A DNA stretch of 64,000 nt from Polychytrium aggregatum (taxonomy: Eukaryota > Chytridiomycota > Chytridiomycetes > Polychytriales), in the NCBI RefSeq assembly GCF_025602895.1, contig NW_026516226.1:434001-498000 (forward strand), written 5' to 3'. Below, piece by piece: positions 26,196 through 38,194 of this stretch (its first letter is position 1; every line of letters begins with the position of its first letter). The position numbers and the translations under genes are program-made. Below the pieces are notes generated by a model. That model ran no database searches. It was not told the origin of the DNA and saw nothing but the letters and a program-made list of their open reading frames with translations.

Positions 26196-29100
26196 TCAGT
26201 TCCGGTACACCTTCAAAGGCTTTCCAGGAGGGGTATTCCAGAGCTCCTTCAGGATGTCGAAGGGCCGGTGGTCGGAGAGCATCGAGCGCGAGATCTGGAT
26301 TTCCTGGAACTCGTCGCGGGAGGCCCAGCGAGGGACATACTGATATTTGTCGCTCTCGGAGTGGATCATTCCGGGCTCGCGGCGGGTGAGGGTGCTCTGA
26401 TACCGAGTAAGGGTGCCGCCGCTGATGCTGCTGCTGCTGCTGTTGCTGGGGTTGCTGGAGTTGTTGCCGGCGGTGGGGGCAGGCACGGCAACTCGGGGAC
26501 TGTTGAGCTTGGAGCGCTGCGAGGCCGAGCGCGCCAGATCGCTCTTGGGGAGCGTTGAAGATGGCGCACAGGCATCGAGGGAAACTTGCGAGAGCGACGA
26601 GTCGTTTGCTTGGCTCATCTGCAGTGCCTGAAGCTCTCTGTTCTTGAGGATGGCGCGGCGGATCATTTGTGGGCCCTTGCGGAAGGGATTGCGAGTAGAG
26701 TCTTGATCCTCGATGCCGATCGAGAAAGTCGACTCCAGATTCAGGTACTTTGTGATCTTTTCGAGATACAGGATGCGTCCGGCAATATACATTCGTGGAA
26801 TCTCCTTGCTCATGTTCGCCAGCTGGCTTTCAAGATCGACGCCGCGCTCATCACGGCGAATTGAGACCGTGCGTCGTTTGAGCTGCTCCTCGTCAATGTC
26901 CGAGAGTTCGACAGATTCCAGGCCGGCGGTCGGACTCTGGACCCGTTGAAGGGTGGACTTGCCGCCGGTGTCCTTGCCGCTGCCGCTACCGTTGCCGGAC
27001 CGCTGGAGGGTGCCTCCACCGAGGTCGGTGGGCTGTCGTTGCAGACCTGCGGCTCCCATTTTGCCTTGCTTTTTGGTTGTCCATTTGAAGAAGTGGTTGC
27101 CGAGGACGGACTTGAAGATCTCCCACTTGGGGCGGTCGCAGTTGTTGATCAGTCGACGAACGTCGATCTTGAGAATCTCCATGGACTGCGGCGATAGACG
27201 TGAGACGAGGTCGTCGCCGATGACGACAGAGATGCAAAACTCCTCGAACAGCACGGCCGGGACGACCGAGACAAGCTGGGACGGTGGGTTGTAGCTGTAG
27301 CACAGCGCACGGCCATACCCGCTCTTGCGCAGCTTGTAGCAGAGCAGAGCCGCAACACCCTATGGGTAAGGACCCGTGTGCCAATGGAGAGAATCAGTTA
27401 GTCGACGACTTTGAGCGAACGAATGAATTGGGGTTGGAAATGTCTCGGCGGTGCGGTTGTCGGGAGCATAGTCACCGCACGCGCACGGAGGGAAGGTGTG
27501 TGGTGCAGCACAGTCAGGCGGCAAGATAGCAGAGCTGCAGCCCACCTGCCGCATCTCTGACCGCAGTTCTGACCGCAGTTCTGACCGCAGTGCTGACTAG
27601 ATCACCCCTATCGCCATCGTCATCGGCCAAACTTACCGCGCCAAGCGAGTGCCCGCACACGACAACGCGGTAGTGCGAATAGGCCGATTCAGGGGACAGC
27701 ACCCGCTGCAGGATCTTCTCGGTTTCGATGTCGCTGTAGATGTTCTCGGCCGTTACGAGCATGCCCGAATGGCAAAAGTGTCGGCCGTCGGGGTCCTCGT
27801 CGACATGTAGCGGAGCCTCTTGAAACTTGAAATCGACGAGCAGATCGGCAGTCGAGTAGGTGCCTCGCACGGCAATAACGATGCACTGCCAGTCGTGGTC
27901 GTAGGCAATCAGGTAGGGCGACTTGAACAGGTCGTTGTCCTCGTTAAAGTGGAGAAGGACGCTCTTGCCGAGGGCCTTGGCCTCGGTGTGGTTGTACACA
28001 AGCTCGGCGTACCGGGCAAAATACAGGACATCGACAATGTCGGCGTGGGTAATGGGGGCGTTGTTCTCGAAGCGGGAACCGAGGAGGGAGTTCATGGTGG
28101 CCTCGGAGGCCAGTGGCATGTGGCCGACAGACGTGGACGAGGTGGAGGTGGGCAGAGTCGACGTTGACGCCATCGGCCCGTACGCAAGTGGGTGGGTCGA
28201 GTCGATGTGTTGGGGCGAGACCGGCACAATCACAGCGTCAGACATTTTGCGCTTGATCAGGTCGGTCTGAGAGTCGACGGTGTTGAGGGTCGGGGTGATG
28301 CTGCCGCGGCTGGGATGGCGGGCATGGCTGGGGATGGTCTCGGTGGGTGACCCAAAAGACGAAGGAAGCGAGATTGCAGGCGACGTCACCATAGTCGCCG
28401 AGAGGGACGGTTGGACCGAGGTTTGGATCTCGCGCAGCTTGTATGCCTTGGTGGCCTCCCGACGGCGCTGAACACGCTTCTGCTCTCGCTTGAGCAAAAT
28501 GAGCCCGACCAGGATGTCAGACGGAGACCAATCGACGTCGTGGAAGTAGTCGGCCATCTGCTTGGAGAGATCCGCCAGCGTATCCTTTCCGTTCTTGAGG
28601 ATCTCGGGAGTGCCGAGAGTGCCGCAGAAGAGCTCAAAGCGCCGCTTCCACAAATCAAGGTATTTGTCAAAGGCGGCTCGCTTCTTGGTCTTGGAGCCGA
28701 GCATAAAGAGCATGAAGAAAAAGAGATAAAAGGACAGTGCCAGGATGCCCCAGATGACCACGAGGTTGACCATGACGTTGGCGACGGAGTTGCTGAACTT
28801 TTGGCCGGTGTTGGGTCGTGTGCAGACGACCTTGGTGGAGATGACAAAGACGCCCCACCACAGTATGGCCTGGCTCAGGATGGGCGTAGCGTCGATGGGC
28901 GATAGGATGGGCGATGCGTCGATGGGCGATAGGATGGATGCATCAGGATATTGGTTTTATGGAGGGAAGCAGAGTGAGACATTGCCGAGGCCATGAGGTT
29001 GGTGCCAGCACACGCCGATAGCCATAACGACACAAACAAGCTAGAATGCCGACTTACATATTCGCACATGAGCACGAAAAAGTGGATGTGGACCAGCGGG

Positions 29101-30011
29101 CTTGTTTGCCAATCGACCAGGTAGTGCGAGACAAACGAGACCGTAGAGAGTCAGTGGCGTGGCAAGGTCAGGACCGGCGTCGTTACGTCGGCAGAGCACT
29201 GGATATGTCGATGCTGTCCCGAACAGGGCTCCGAGACACAGGCCCAGCGAATCCGCTAAGCGGCTAGTGCAGCAGTTACCTCAGCCACCGTCGCGGGCCC
29301 TTGTTTGCAACTGTTCCCATCATGGACAGGACCAGAATTAGGATCTCCAGCGGGAGCTCGACCGAGAGATTGATCAGGTAGATCCATACAAAGTACAACG
29401 GCTGCTCGGCCACTTGGCAGTTCTGACGGAACTCGTCCGAGTGCAAGAAGTAGTAGACGATGGCGATGAGCGTGATCCTGCAAGTCCGAGCAAGGTCCGA
29501 AGGGAGGAGGACGAGGATCGAGTCGAAAGCAGAGTTGGATAGAGGTCGTTGTATGTGTGAGGGCGGAGGGCGACGAATGATCCGAGGTTGCAGTACGGCG
29601 CCAAAGCCACCCCAAGGTGCAGAGCCGAAGATGGGTGCGATGCCGGCGGGTGCCGGTGGGTGCCGGTGGATACGGCAGGTCAGAGATATGCCGCAGAAAG
29701 CATGGTTTTGGATTGTCGAGACGGTATCCCGGGTATCCAAATGGTGTCCGATGATGAGAGCGAGTGTGAGCAACGGACCAGAGGGTGGGCGGAGCCGCGC
29801 AGCGACCAGCGTGCGGGATATCGAGTCAGGAATACAAAGTCAGCCAAATGAACCAGCAGTATGATATGCGATGCCGGGACCCTCGACAGAGCAGCAAACA
29901 GAAGCGGTGTACCAACCAGATGGTGTGCAGCATGACGCCGTAGAATGCGGGGACGTAGAGGTCATCTCCGGCCAAGTCGATGCGGCGGTTAAAGACCACC
30001 AGGCGACCCAT
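26196..30011 (-). CDS. DAGL: sn-1-specific diacylglycerol lipase, paralog 2
   Basis: Second DAGL-family lipase on the same strand as paralog 1. Exons: 30011-29917, 29477-29289, 29100-29058, 28869-27637, 27359-26196; 907 residues. The first three exons (95, 189 and 43 nt) are the same lengths as in paralog 1, and the phases match. Sequence features: MGRLVVFNRRIDLAGDDLYV, four hydrophobic segments (for example MMGTVANKGPRR and AILWWGVFVISTKVVC), DVDWSPSDILVGLILLKREQ, FARYAELVYNH, AVRGTYSTADLLVD, nucleophile GHSLGA at the exon 4/5 border, YSYNPPSQLV, Asp in GDDLVSR, and His in SDHRPFDI near the end. It has a longer Ser/Pro/Thr-rich insert before the hydrolase core and a Ser/Asn-rich insert near the C-terminus. 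The 2-AG-forming activity is inferred from the family; whether the paralogs differ in location or substrate cannot be seen. Confidence 0.94.
28890..28937. repeat. 21-bp direct repeat in DAGL-2 intron 3
   Basis: Two copies of a 21-bp unit rich in GATGGGCGATAGG, six bases apart, next to the acceptor of exon 4 of DAGL-2. Confidence 0.85.
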
Positions 30012-30225
30012 TGGGCTCGGGAAAAGGATCGAGGGACAGGCTGCAGGAAGTGGAGCAAGTGGACCGAGCAAGCAGGTTAGAGGGAAGACCAGGCCTGGCG
30101 AAAGGTCAGCAAAGGCGAACGACAGTCAGGATGAATCAGGCCGGCATCGGCGGGTGGAAGAAGGAAGCGAAGGGAGGCAGGATGCCGCGCAGAAGTGGGC
30201 GCCAAGCGAGGACAGCGAGGACAGC

Positions 30226-30276
30226 GATGGCAGTGATGGCAATGATGGCAGTGATGGCAGTGATGGCAGTGATGCT
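30226..30276. repeat. GATGGCAGT nonamer repeat
   Basis: About 5.5 copies of GATGGCAGT with one variant (GATGGCAAT), upstream of DAGL-2. Confidence 0.85.
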
Positions 30277-30420
30277 GATAACAACAGTATCGATGCCAGC
30301 GTCGGCGACGGTATCAATAGCAATTGCAGAGGCAGACCTGTCGAGGAAGAGAAGCGTAGATGGAGATTGACCCAGGGCAATGCGGCGATTCGGGCAGGAC
30401 CGAAAGTTGGGCGGTGGACG

Positions 30421-30481
30421 AACTGTGACAGCGACTGTGACAGCTACTGTAACAGCGACTGTGACAACTACTGTGACAGTG
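30421..30481. repeat. 12-bp ACTGTGACAGCG-like repeat
   Basis: About five imperfect 12-bp units alternating GACTGTGACAGC and TACTGTAACAGC. The unit contains the near-palindrome TGTGACA. Confidence 0.8.
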
Positions 30482-31201
30482 CTCACTGAACTGTCGCGAT
30501 CGCCCTTTGTCTGCCCACAGAAACAACCCGGCACAACAGAACCCTCGCACAGCACAAACTGCAGAACGCGCGCCGGCGTGTGCGACGCTCTGCCCGGCGC
30601 GGTCGCACGGCGCGCGTGGGAACGTGCGTCGCCGCCTCCGCGTGGCGCCGGACACGGCCCATGATCGCATCAGCTGACCGTGCTCGTGGCCGCCCCTGGG
30701 CACCATGCGCTTGTTCCGGCGCGTTGGTTGCGGGCGGCCTGTCGCCTTTGGGGCTTCCTTGTGGCGCTCCCCTGGCATATGGCGACATGCTGCGGGCATC
30801 CCGTCGCCCAGTCAGTCTCCCAGCCTGCCTGTGGTCGGAAGGACGTCGGTGCATCCGATATCTCGACAGAAGAACGAAGCGCGATCGCCGCGGGTGTTCT
30901 AGAAACCCTCCCTGGCGATTGCCGAGCCGATCCCTCCCCCCCTCGCACTGTTCTGCTCGCACCAGCTGTTTCCACCCGCTGACCACTCCCGCTTACATGG
31001 ATGCTACTTTCCTGCTTGTTCACCTTCGTCCATGTGTGCCCCTCCGCTCGATTCCAATCTCCTCGCCTTTGCATTCGCAAATGCCCGCCTCTTTCCGCCT
31101 ACCACGTGACAGTGTCTTCGGGCGCCATGGCTGTCAGTTCCGTCGCATCGGCTTGATCCGACCGGCACTTTCACACGCTTCGTCCCCAGTGCATCTCAAC
31201 C

Positions 31202-34200
31202 ATGGCCAGCATCGACGCCAAGAAACCGCCGCTGCGCAAACTCAACATATGCGACCTCAAGGTGCCCGGCAAGATTCTCGTCGCCCGTCCGCTCCCTCCA
31301 GATTATCTGGGTGAAGGTACGCAGCCATCCGAAAGTGCAGTGCCCGCTGGTGCCCTTGGCCGAGCCGTCAATATCGGCAGCGGATGTTGGCAGCTGATGC
31401 TATCGATTGTCATTGCAGAGCCCGAGTTCACCGATCCCAACCATCGTCCGATTCCCATCACCCTGATCACCGCCCAGCATGTGAGTGTGCGAGTTGCGTC
31501 TCTGGCGCGCCTGTTTTGTTGCTTGGAGCTGTCGTCTATGTCGTCGTCGGGGTCGCTGGTTCATGACCAGCACGCGTTGTCGTCACAACCAACTTGCCAC
31601 CAGACAACAACACCGCCGAGCTATACTCACCAAATCCTCCTTCACCGCCTGCACCCATCAAGTATGGGCCGCGACGCGAAAAGGACGGCAACGTCGTCGC
31701 CCACACCTTACTCGGCGACACGGACGACTATCTCGAGCTCGAGAGAATCTACGGCAGCATCGACAAGCCCGCCGATCAAGAGAGCCAGGACGACTCGGCC
31801 GAGAGCGTGGCTCGCGACGCCGAGCCGCAAAAATCTCAGAAAGCCACCACCTTTGCCACCCAGCAGATGAGCCGTCGACGCAGCGCTGCTCTTCGTGCTC
31901 AGCAACGCGAGGAAAAGAAGCGCTGGTTCAAGAAGCTCCATATCTTCCAGCGATACAGGTGCGCCGCCGACCCCCGAGGGTATTCCGGGGTGCAGCTGCC
32001 CTAGCATCCGCCCTCGCCGACTCTCTCAGAGAACATGCTCTGTCCCCCTGGCTGAGCTCTGGCCGATTCTGTGCTCTCGACCATATAGGGAGCTGCGGGA
32101 GGAGCACGCCCTCAAAAACTGGAGGCGCCACAGCATCGAATGGGCCAAGGTCGAGGCCAGGCTCTCCAACAAATCCAAAAAGTCGCCCGAGGATATTTTG
32201 ATGGCTCGGCTTGGCGAACACCGCATGAGACTCGAGGAGCGCGATTTGATCGAGGAGGCCCTCCGACTCCTCGAGTCCCGCAATGTCAACTTTTGGAAGA
32301 CCGGGATTCGAATCGGAAACGATCTGCTGGGACTCACCCTCCCGATGCCCAAGGGCGGTCCACGAGAGTAAGAGCCGGAGGAGCGACGCCTTAGGCCTCT
32401 CACTCGGTCCTCGATGTATATACGGACGCTGATACTCTCTGTTTCAATACTCTGCTCAATACTCTCTGTTTCAATACTCTGCTCAATACCTGCAACGGAT
32501 GTCATCAGGATCGAGCGCCTCAGAACATACGAGTCGTGCAGGTGTGTTGATGATTGTGCTGCTTTCAAGCGACTGTGTGTTCTAAGGATCATGTCGCCGG
32601 GTCTCCATTCGTTTTCCCTTCTCCAAGTCAAACCTACAAGGCCCCGGTCACAGAATATCGGCACTCCAGAAAGCAAGAGCTCAAGCATGTCATATCGGCT
32701 TTGGATTCATTCTACGTGGTAAGCGAGCGCTTCAGTATGAGTGTCGATGCTGGGTACCGTCATCCGAGTGTATGCGCCGTGATCGCAGCGATGGAGCCGC
32801 CGACCATATCAGCGAGCATATTCAGAGCTGAAGATTTTGTATCTGTCCGATAGCAAGGTGACAGCGGATACATGGAGGTGATTGGCAAAGGATTCACGGA
32901 TGACGGGCCACAGAGCCTTGCTGAAGAGTTTATCAAGCGTTTGGATGAGAGGTTGGCCCAGTTCGCATTCTCCAGCCCCGAATCCCTGCCGAATGCGCCG
33001 AACTATCCCTGATGCCAAGACTGGTCATTAAGATATTACTGTCGATTCGTTCCGACTCCTGGGTCATGCTTGCATTCCAAAGCGCCTCCAAGGGCGAGTA
33101 CCTTGGCGCGGGCAAGGAACGATCGCGGCGCCAGAGCGAGACAAAAGATAGGCCTCACTCAGTTGCGACCCGCCGCCAGAGCAAGGCGACAACCAGCATA
33201 GCCCGGGAGAGTGCTGCCGAGAAACTTGAAGAGCCCGAAGAGGTTACAAAGAACCTCGAGGTCGTCGACGAAGACACGGACGTAAGAACGGGCTCGTTCG
33301 AGATGAAAATCGTCTTTGGAAACAACCGTCTGGTATTTGAGAACTACTTGGGCCAGGTCAGCACCCTGGTCTTGACTGTCTACAACCAAGGCGCGACGGC
33401 ATGTCACTTCAAATGGGTCAAGGAGGAGGCCCCGAATCCCCTCAAGGTCAGTGCCTATCTGCCCACTCCTTAGTCGTATCTGCAGCATTAGCCTCATCCA
33501 AAGCATTGCCGCTCTGTGAAGTTATTGTATGATCTCATCCTGAACAAACCCAAGAGCCATGGATGCGCACCCTGTATCTGGAGGAAACGATCTTTGCTTG
33601 TGCGCAGAAACGCACTGTCATACAAAACCAACCGACCCTCGCGCTTTCCGTCAGGTCAATGCAGTGTACGATGGCATACAGCGCTTCTTTTTCTATCACC
33701 ATACTGGAGTCATTCTGCCTGGAACGGCATTCGACTTTCCGATCATCTTCAAAAGCGCCTCTCCAGGAGTGAGTGATCAATGCCAGACATTTTACCGGCC
33801 GTATGGTCGCTTGTGGATACCGGCAACCCGGCGATATGTTTTGTCACATCGTTTGGATTGCACAATATCACCGCACTGCACTGCACTGCACCGCCTTGCC
33901 AAGTGAGCTGACGGGTGTCTTGGCGCGCAAATAGATCTTCAGAGAATCGTGGAAGTTTGTAACCTCGCCACGCTGCTCCGACAAGCTGCAGCATCTGGAG
34001 CTACATGGCATCGCTATCGAGCCGGACGAGCACCGCGACGACCGCAGCCATTTGGAGCTACTTCTTCGGAAGCGACAGTACGGAGGGAGGGGTGGCCTGA
34101 GTGTTTGTCACAATGGACAGTGCGTCTGTCCAGCCGGTCCGGCTATGGTCATATGAGAGCGAGCATTGAGCTGATTTTTCGCTGCGCCCCACAGAGCTAT

Positions 34201-36345
34201 GGCACTCGCCCAGGAAGTCATCGACAAGATATTCAGAAACTTTAAGAGCTTCGAGAGTCGGCCGTCACACGCTGCCTCCATAAAGCGACCCGACGGCACG
34301 ATGAACGAGCGCATAGCGTTCCTGAAGATGAACCAGCGGCTCCATGTATGCATATGTGCGAGCAGGTCGCAGTTCTGATGCAAGACTACCACAGCGCCTC
34401 GATCTTCATGGGAAGATTATTGTGGCGATCACACTGGAATGTGCCCATCTCAGCAACAGAAGATGCGATGGATGCTACGTTCCAGCATCCACAGGCGGCA
34501 AGTTACTTACCAGCCATGCCGTACACCCACAGCTATCCTACGATCCTCAGGTCTATGACGCTTTGAGTCAACTTGCATCCGATACTGCCGCTCTTGTGCG
34601 CCCATCTCTGCCGTATCGATGGGATGCCTCGATCACATCTTTGAGCGAGGTGAGTTGTCGTCGATACCACCGCCATCGTGGCAGGCACCTTCCCTTTGAC
34701 CCCTCCTCAAGCCTTACTGATCCGATCTCGGGGCCTGACTCTGACACTGGGCTAGCTCTGCGGCGAGATTCGTGACGTCGATACTCGGTCATCCCATTTG
34801 AGCCGCCTCAACGACCTGGTATCACGCGCCTCTGTCTGTCCCAAGACAACGACCTCGTCGTTGCACTACATTGTCGGGTATGTGGTCGATCCCATGCACT
34901 TTGAAAGGATCTTTGGTAGCGGCATCACCGATGGTGCGCATATGAACCTGCACAGCTGTTTTCATTGAGCCTGTACACTGCTGACTGCCGAGCTATCCCA
35001 GATTTGACATCATGGTCGACCTAGCTGATCGTATCGTCGATATTTCCGAAGCCTTGAGAACGTCGTTTGGGCTTCCTATGGCGGTAAGCCCACGGATTAG
35101 CGGATGATCCTATTCTGTGAAATTCAGTATTCATTTGGCTGGTTTCTCTGATGTGTGAGGTTCAGAGCTTTGACGGGTGCTGGTCGCATGTGCACGTCGA
35201 AGAGAAAATGCAGAGGGAGAGCCGGCTTGGTCATCTGCGAGCGCATGCGCCACGATACCTCGGTGATATCTTGACGAAAACCCGAACGGGTCGCACTACT
35301 TTGCTCGACAGAGATCGGCCGCCGTATTCTTCCCGGAGGCAACAGAGGCAAAGGAAGAGAACGAGGGTGCCGATGCCGGCAAGGGTGGAGTGACCACTGC
35401 TGCGGATGCCTCACGCAAGGTGCCGCCAAGCGCCCCGGGGGCTGGCGACGACAAGAAGAAAGCGGCCGCGGTATGACTTGGTGATGCTGGCACAAACGCT
35501 TCCACAGACGCTCGAACGCGATCAGCGCTCTTGCCCGGCGCCAGATAAAACGGACTGCCCCATTGCCGCCTAACAAAACCGCTGTCCCGCGCTTTCATGC
35601 TCGGTTCCAGGGACCTGGCGCTGGCAAGGACGCCAAGAAGGGTGCTCCTCCGCCGGCCAAGAAAGCCCCCGGAAAAAAGACGAACGAAGCCAATGCTGGC
35701 GAGTACACGAACGCCGCACATTTCATGCGGCAATGCTGCTGGCTGGATCGTGCCGGAGAGGGCGGCCAACCCTCTTCTCCCAGCTGACGCCCAGAACTTT
35801 GACTTGGCACACCACAGATCAAGACGAGCAGCAACGGCCACAGCTCGCGAAGCTGATCACAAGCAAGAAGCCGGTAAAGATCCGATGGCGTCATGGCAGA
35901 GTCGCATTGTATGGGTGCAAGTCTGTCGATGTGACGGTGTGGTGTTGCACTCATCCACTCTGCGGATGTAACGGCGATATCGCTGTGCTCATGTACTTGT
36001 TCCGCCATCCCCGCCAACTCGGTTCTATTCTCCAACCAGCGTCACAACTCGGGATGGACACCAGAGCGCCGACAACAGGAGCTTCTCTACAAGCAAGAGC
36101 TCAAAGTCCAGGTACGCCGGGGAGAAAGGATCCGGATTTGGATCTGGTTGCATCGGAGTAACTGATGTCGCCTCGAACGGGTTTGTGGATCGAGCCACTT
36201 GTCCGCGCTCGCTGGTCTCATTCGACTCCTCCGATCATCTATTGCACCTCCTGCATCCTGGACGGACACGCGACAGACTCGGCAGCTGCTCGTCACAGCA
36301 ATCGACCGCATGACGGCTCTGTTTCAGGACGGCCACGAGCTTTGA
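31202..36345 (+). CDS. MYCBPAP: MYCBP-associated protein homolog (MYCBPAP)
   Basis: Probable axonemal central-apparatus protein, known from ciliated eukaryotes. Exon 1 is 31202-31316 (phase 1); the next exon starts with EPEFTDPNHRPIP. Clear blocks follow: YGPRREKDGNVVAHTLLGD and REEKKRWFKKLHIFQRY (31620-31958), NWRRHSIEWAKVEARLSNKS to LTLPMPKGGPRE (32093-32368), IVFGNNRLVFENYLGQV (about 33310), YDGIQRFFFYHHTGVILPG with IIFKSASPG (33665-33765), and IFRESWKFVTSPRC (33935-33980). The order 'natural ligand, gas-like Ig/ASH-type segment, FFF...GVILPG' is what identifies MYCBPAP. Later exons near 34200-36120 are Lys/Ala-rich and less conserved. The last exon probably ends with RQTRQLLVTAIDRMTALF and TGA at 36343-36345. 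Many splice sites are unresolved, including the exon 2/3 join, so end and length are provisional; the region could in principle hold two genes. Confidence 0.75.
32432..32487. repeat. 27-bp tandem duplication
   Basis: Two consecutive near-identical copies of a 27-bp unit (ATACTCTCTGTTTCAATACT, then CTGCTCA) directly after the PMPKGGPRE block, in a probable intron of the MYCBPAP-like gene. Confidence 0.85.
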
Positions 36346-36985
36346 GCCAAGCAGCGGGAGGAGGAGGGGCACTCGTCGGCAGCGGGCAGACGGTCACTGA
36401 TCTGGTCAGAATGCAGAAGGAACATTGCTCGATCTCGCTCTGGCGCTATCACTGGCTTTGTTCAGGGGGAGGAGAGGCTGCCTGCGGCCGGGACTACTTT
36501 TGCTTGGATTTGCCGGGGTTTCCCACACCCGCAGGCTTGCACAGGCATCCGGCAGGCCCTGATTGGTGTGTCCGGGCCCAATCGGAACCACAGCACGTGA
36601 TCTGTCGTGACTGCCATCCTGCGGCCGGCCAGCCTCGGAGCTCACAAAAATGCGCACCCGCCGCTTCCCTCCAGCGATCCAGCCCGAGGCAGAACCAGGA
36701 CCGCAACGACAACAGAACGACAACAGAACGACAGCAGGACGGCAGCAGGACGGCAGCAGGTTGGGATGGTTTGCGGGGCGGGCGCATGATGCTCCTCGTG
36801 GAAGGGCGACGGCGCAGCAAGCCCGATGCTGCCATCGACCGCCTCGAGGACACGGACTGCCCGATGGATCGATCAATTGTCAGCACTCACTCACGCTCCC
36901 CGGGTTGCTCCTGCCCACTGTCCCTGGCTCGCCATACCCACAAGCGCATCCACAAGTTATTTTCCATCATTGATATCTATCGAAC
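36346..36985. other. intergenic region, MYCBPAP to ISCA1
   Basis: 5' flank of ISCA1 with short CAGCAGGACGG/ACAACAGAACG repeats around 36705-36760. No gene was recognised. Confidence 0.55.
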
Positions 36986-38194
36986 ATGCTCCCATCACTG
37001 AGGGCTCAAAGTCTGCCACAGCGACTGGTCAATGCGGCCGCGTTTTCAGCATATTCCAGAACGCTGCGAGCCGAACTGTCGTCGGCCGTGAATGCACCGG
37101 CAAAGAAGGGACGAGTGCTGCCAAAGAAGTCTGTCCTGACACTGGTAATTAGAATCCATGCGCCACAATCGGCACCGGAATGAATCGGAGACTGTTGGGC
37201 TTGAGTGAGCGATCTGTGGATGCAGAATCGGATCGATGCAGTGGAGCCTGCATCCATGGCTTGGACACAGGCCTCGGCTCTGCGTTTATTCGAGGGGGGG
37301 GGGGGCTGAATTGCGGACAGGAGCATCTCATTGGGAATCCGGTGACGAAGTCTGAGCGTCTTGGTCTCAGGCGACGAGTATGGCGGCGTGGTATCGTTGA
37401 TCTGCATCTGACAGAGTCGGAACATGCATCACCCTGACCAACATGCAGACTCCAGCTGCCGTCGAGCGGCTGAAGAGGCTGAACGCTGATTCAGACGGAC
37501 CCAAGCTACTCAAGGTAAGCTATACAATGCGCAAGCTTCCCTCGCGGGTTGGTCGATTCGCTTGCAGCGAGGACCACTTCACACGCCATCAGAGCAATCT
37601 TCGGGAGGAAAAGACTGCGACTCGAACTACACGCAGTGCGAAAGGTCTTGCGAAAGATCTTTCGAGTGCACCCTTTCGGTTCAGAGGCATCATGCAACCG
37701 GCTTATACTTCGACTCGTGCCCATGCCAGGTCGGCACCAAGAAGAAGGGGTGCTCTGGACAAACGTATTCGCTCGAATACGTGACCGAGCCGGGCAAGTT
37801 TGACGAACTGGTTGAGCAAGACGGCGTCCGGGTGCTGGTCGATTCCAAGGCCCTGTTCTCGTTGATTGGATCTGAGATGGATTTTGTGGAGGACAAGCTG
37901 TCGAATCAGTTTGTGTTCCACAATCCGAATGTTAAGGTATGTTGTATTGGAGTGCGAGTAAGCCGTGCCGTCGTATCAGTTGGCTGTTGTCTCGGTGGAC
38001 ATCTCGAGGTCTGCGATTGGGAGGCATCTTGGTCGCTGTGGACCGACTGCTGCGTTCGCCACTCTCGCCAATCAGCCGCGGTTCGCCAATGCGGTTCGCC
38101 AATTCAGTTCGCCAATTCAGTTCGCTCATGATGCCTCCTCTGCGCTTTTGGGCTCCAGGAAATGTGCGGCTGTGGACAGTCGTTTATGGTTTGA
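36986..38194 (+). CDS. ISCA1: mitochondrial iron-sulfur assembly protein ISCA1/Isa1
   Basis: A-type carrier needed for mitochondrial [4Fe-4S] assembly. Four exons, 36986-37144, 37449-37514, 37730-37936 and 38159-38194, code for 155 residues. The N-terminus is Arg/Ser/Ala-rich without acidic residues for about 28 residues, a typical mitochondrial targeting sequence. The HesB/IscA fold follows: TPAAVERLKRLN, KKKGCSGQTYSLEYV (first ligand Cys), EQDGVRVLVDSKALFSLIGS, EMDFVEDKLSNQFVFHNPN, and the C-terminal CGCG with two ligand Cys. The last 36-nt exon carries only EMCGCGQSFMV; the usual KGTCGCG reads K-E-M-CGCG here. LEYV with EMDFVEDKL favours ISCA1 over ISCA2. All phases close. Confidence 0.95.

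Larger units (their letters stand above)
30012..31201. promoter_or_regulatory. divergent promoter region, DAGL-2 and MYCBPAP
   Basis: 1.2-kb divergent 5' region. It contains a 9-bp GATGGCAGT array (about 30226-30276) and a 12-bp array of ACTGTGACAGCG-like units (30421-30481). GC content rises sharply at 30570-30900. Apparent ORFs here, up to 244 codons, are Arg/Ser/Pro-rich and lack motifs. Confidence 0.6.

Noticed and set aside
17196-30011. DAGL/PMS1/DAGL block as a functional gene cluster or assembly duplication
   Set aside because: PMS1 has no functional link to lipases, and the two DAGL copies differ widely in sequence and length, so they are not a misassembled repeat.
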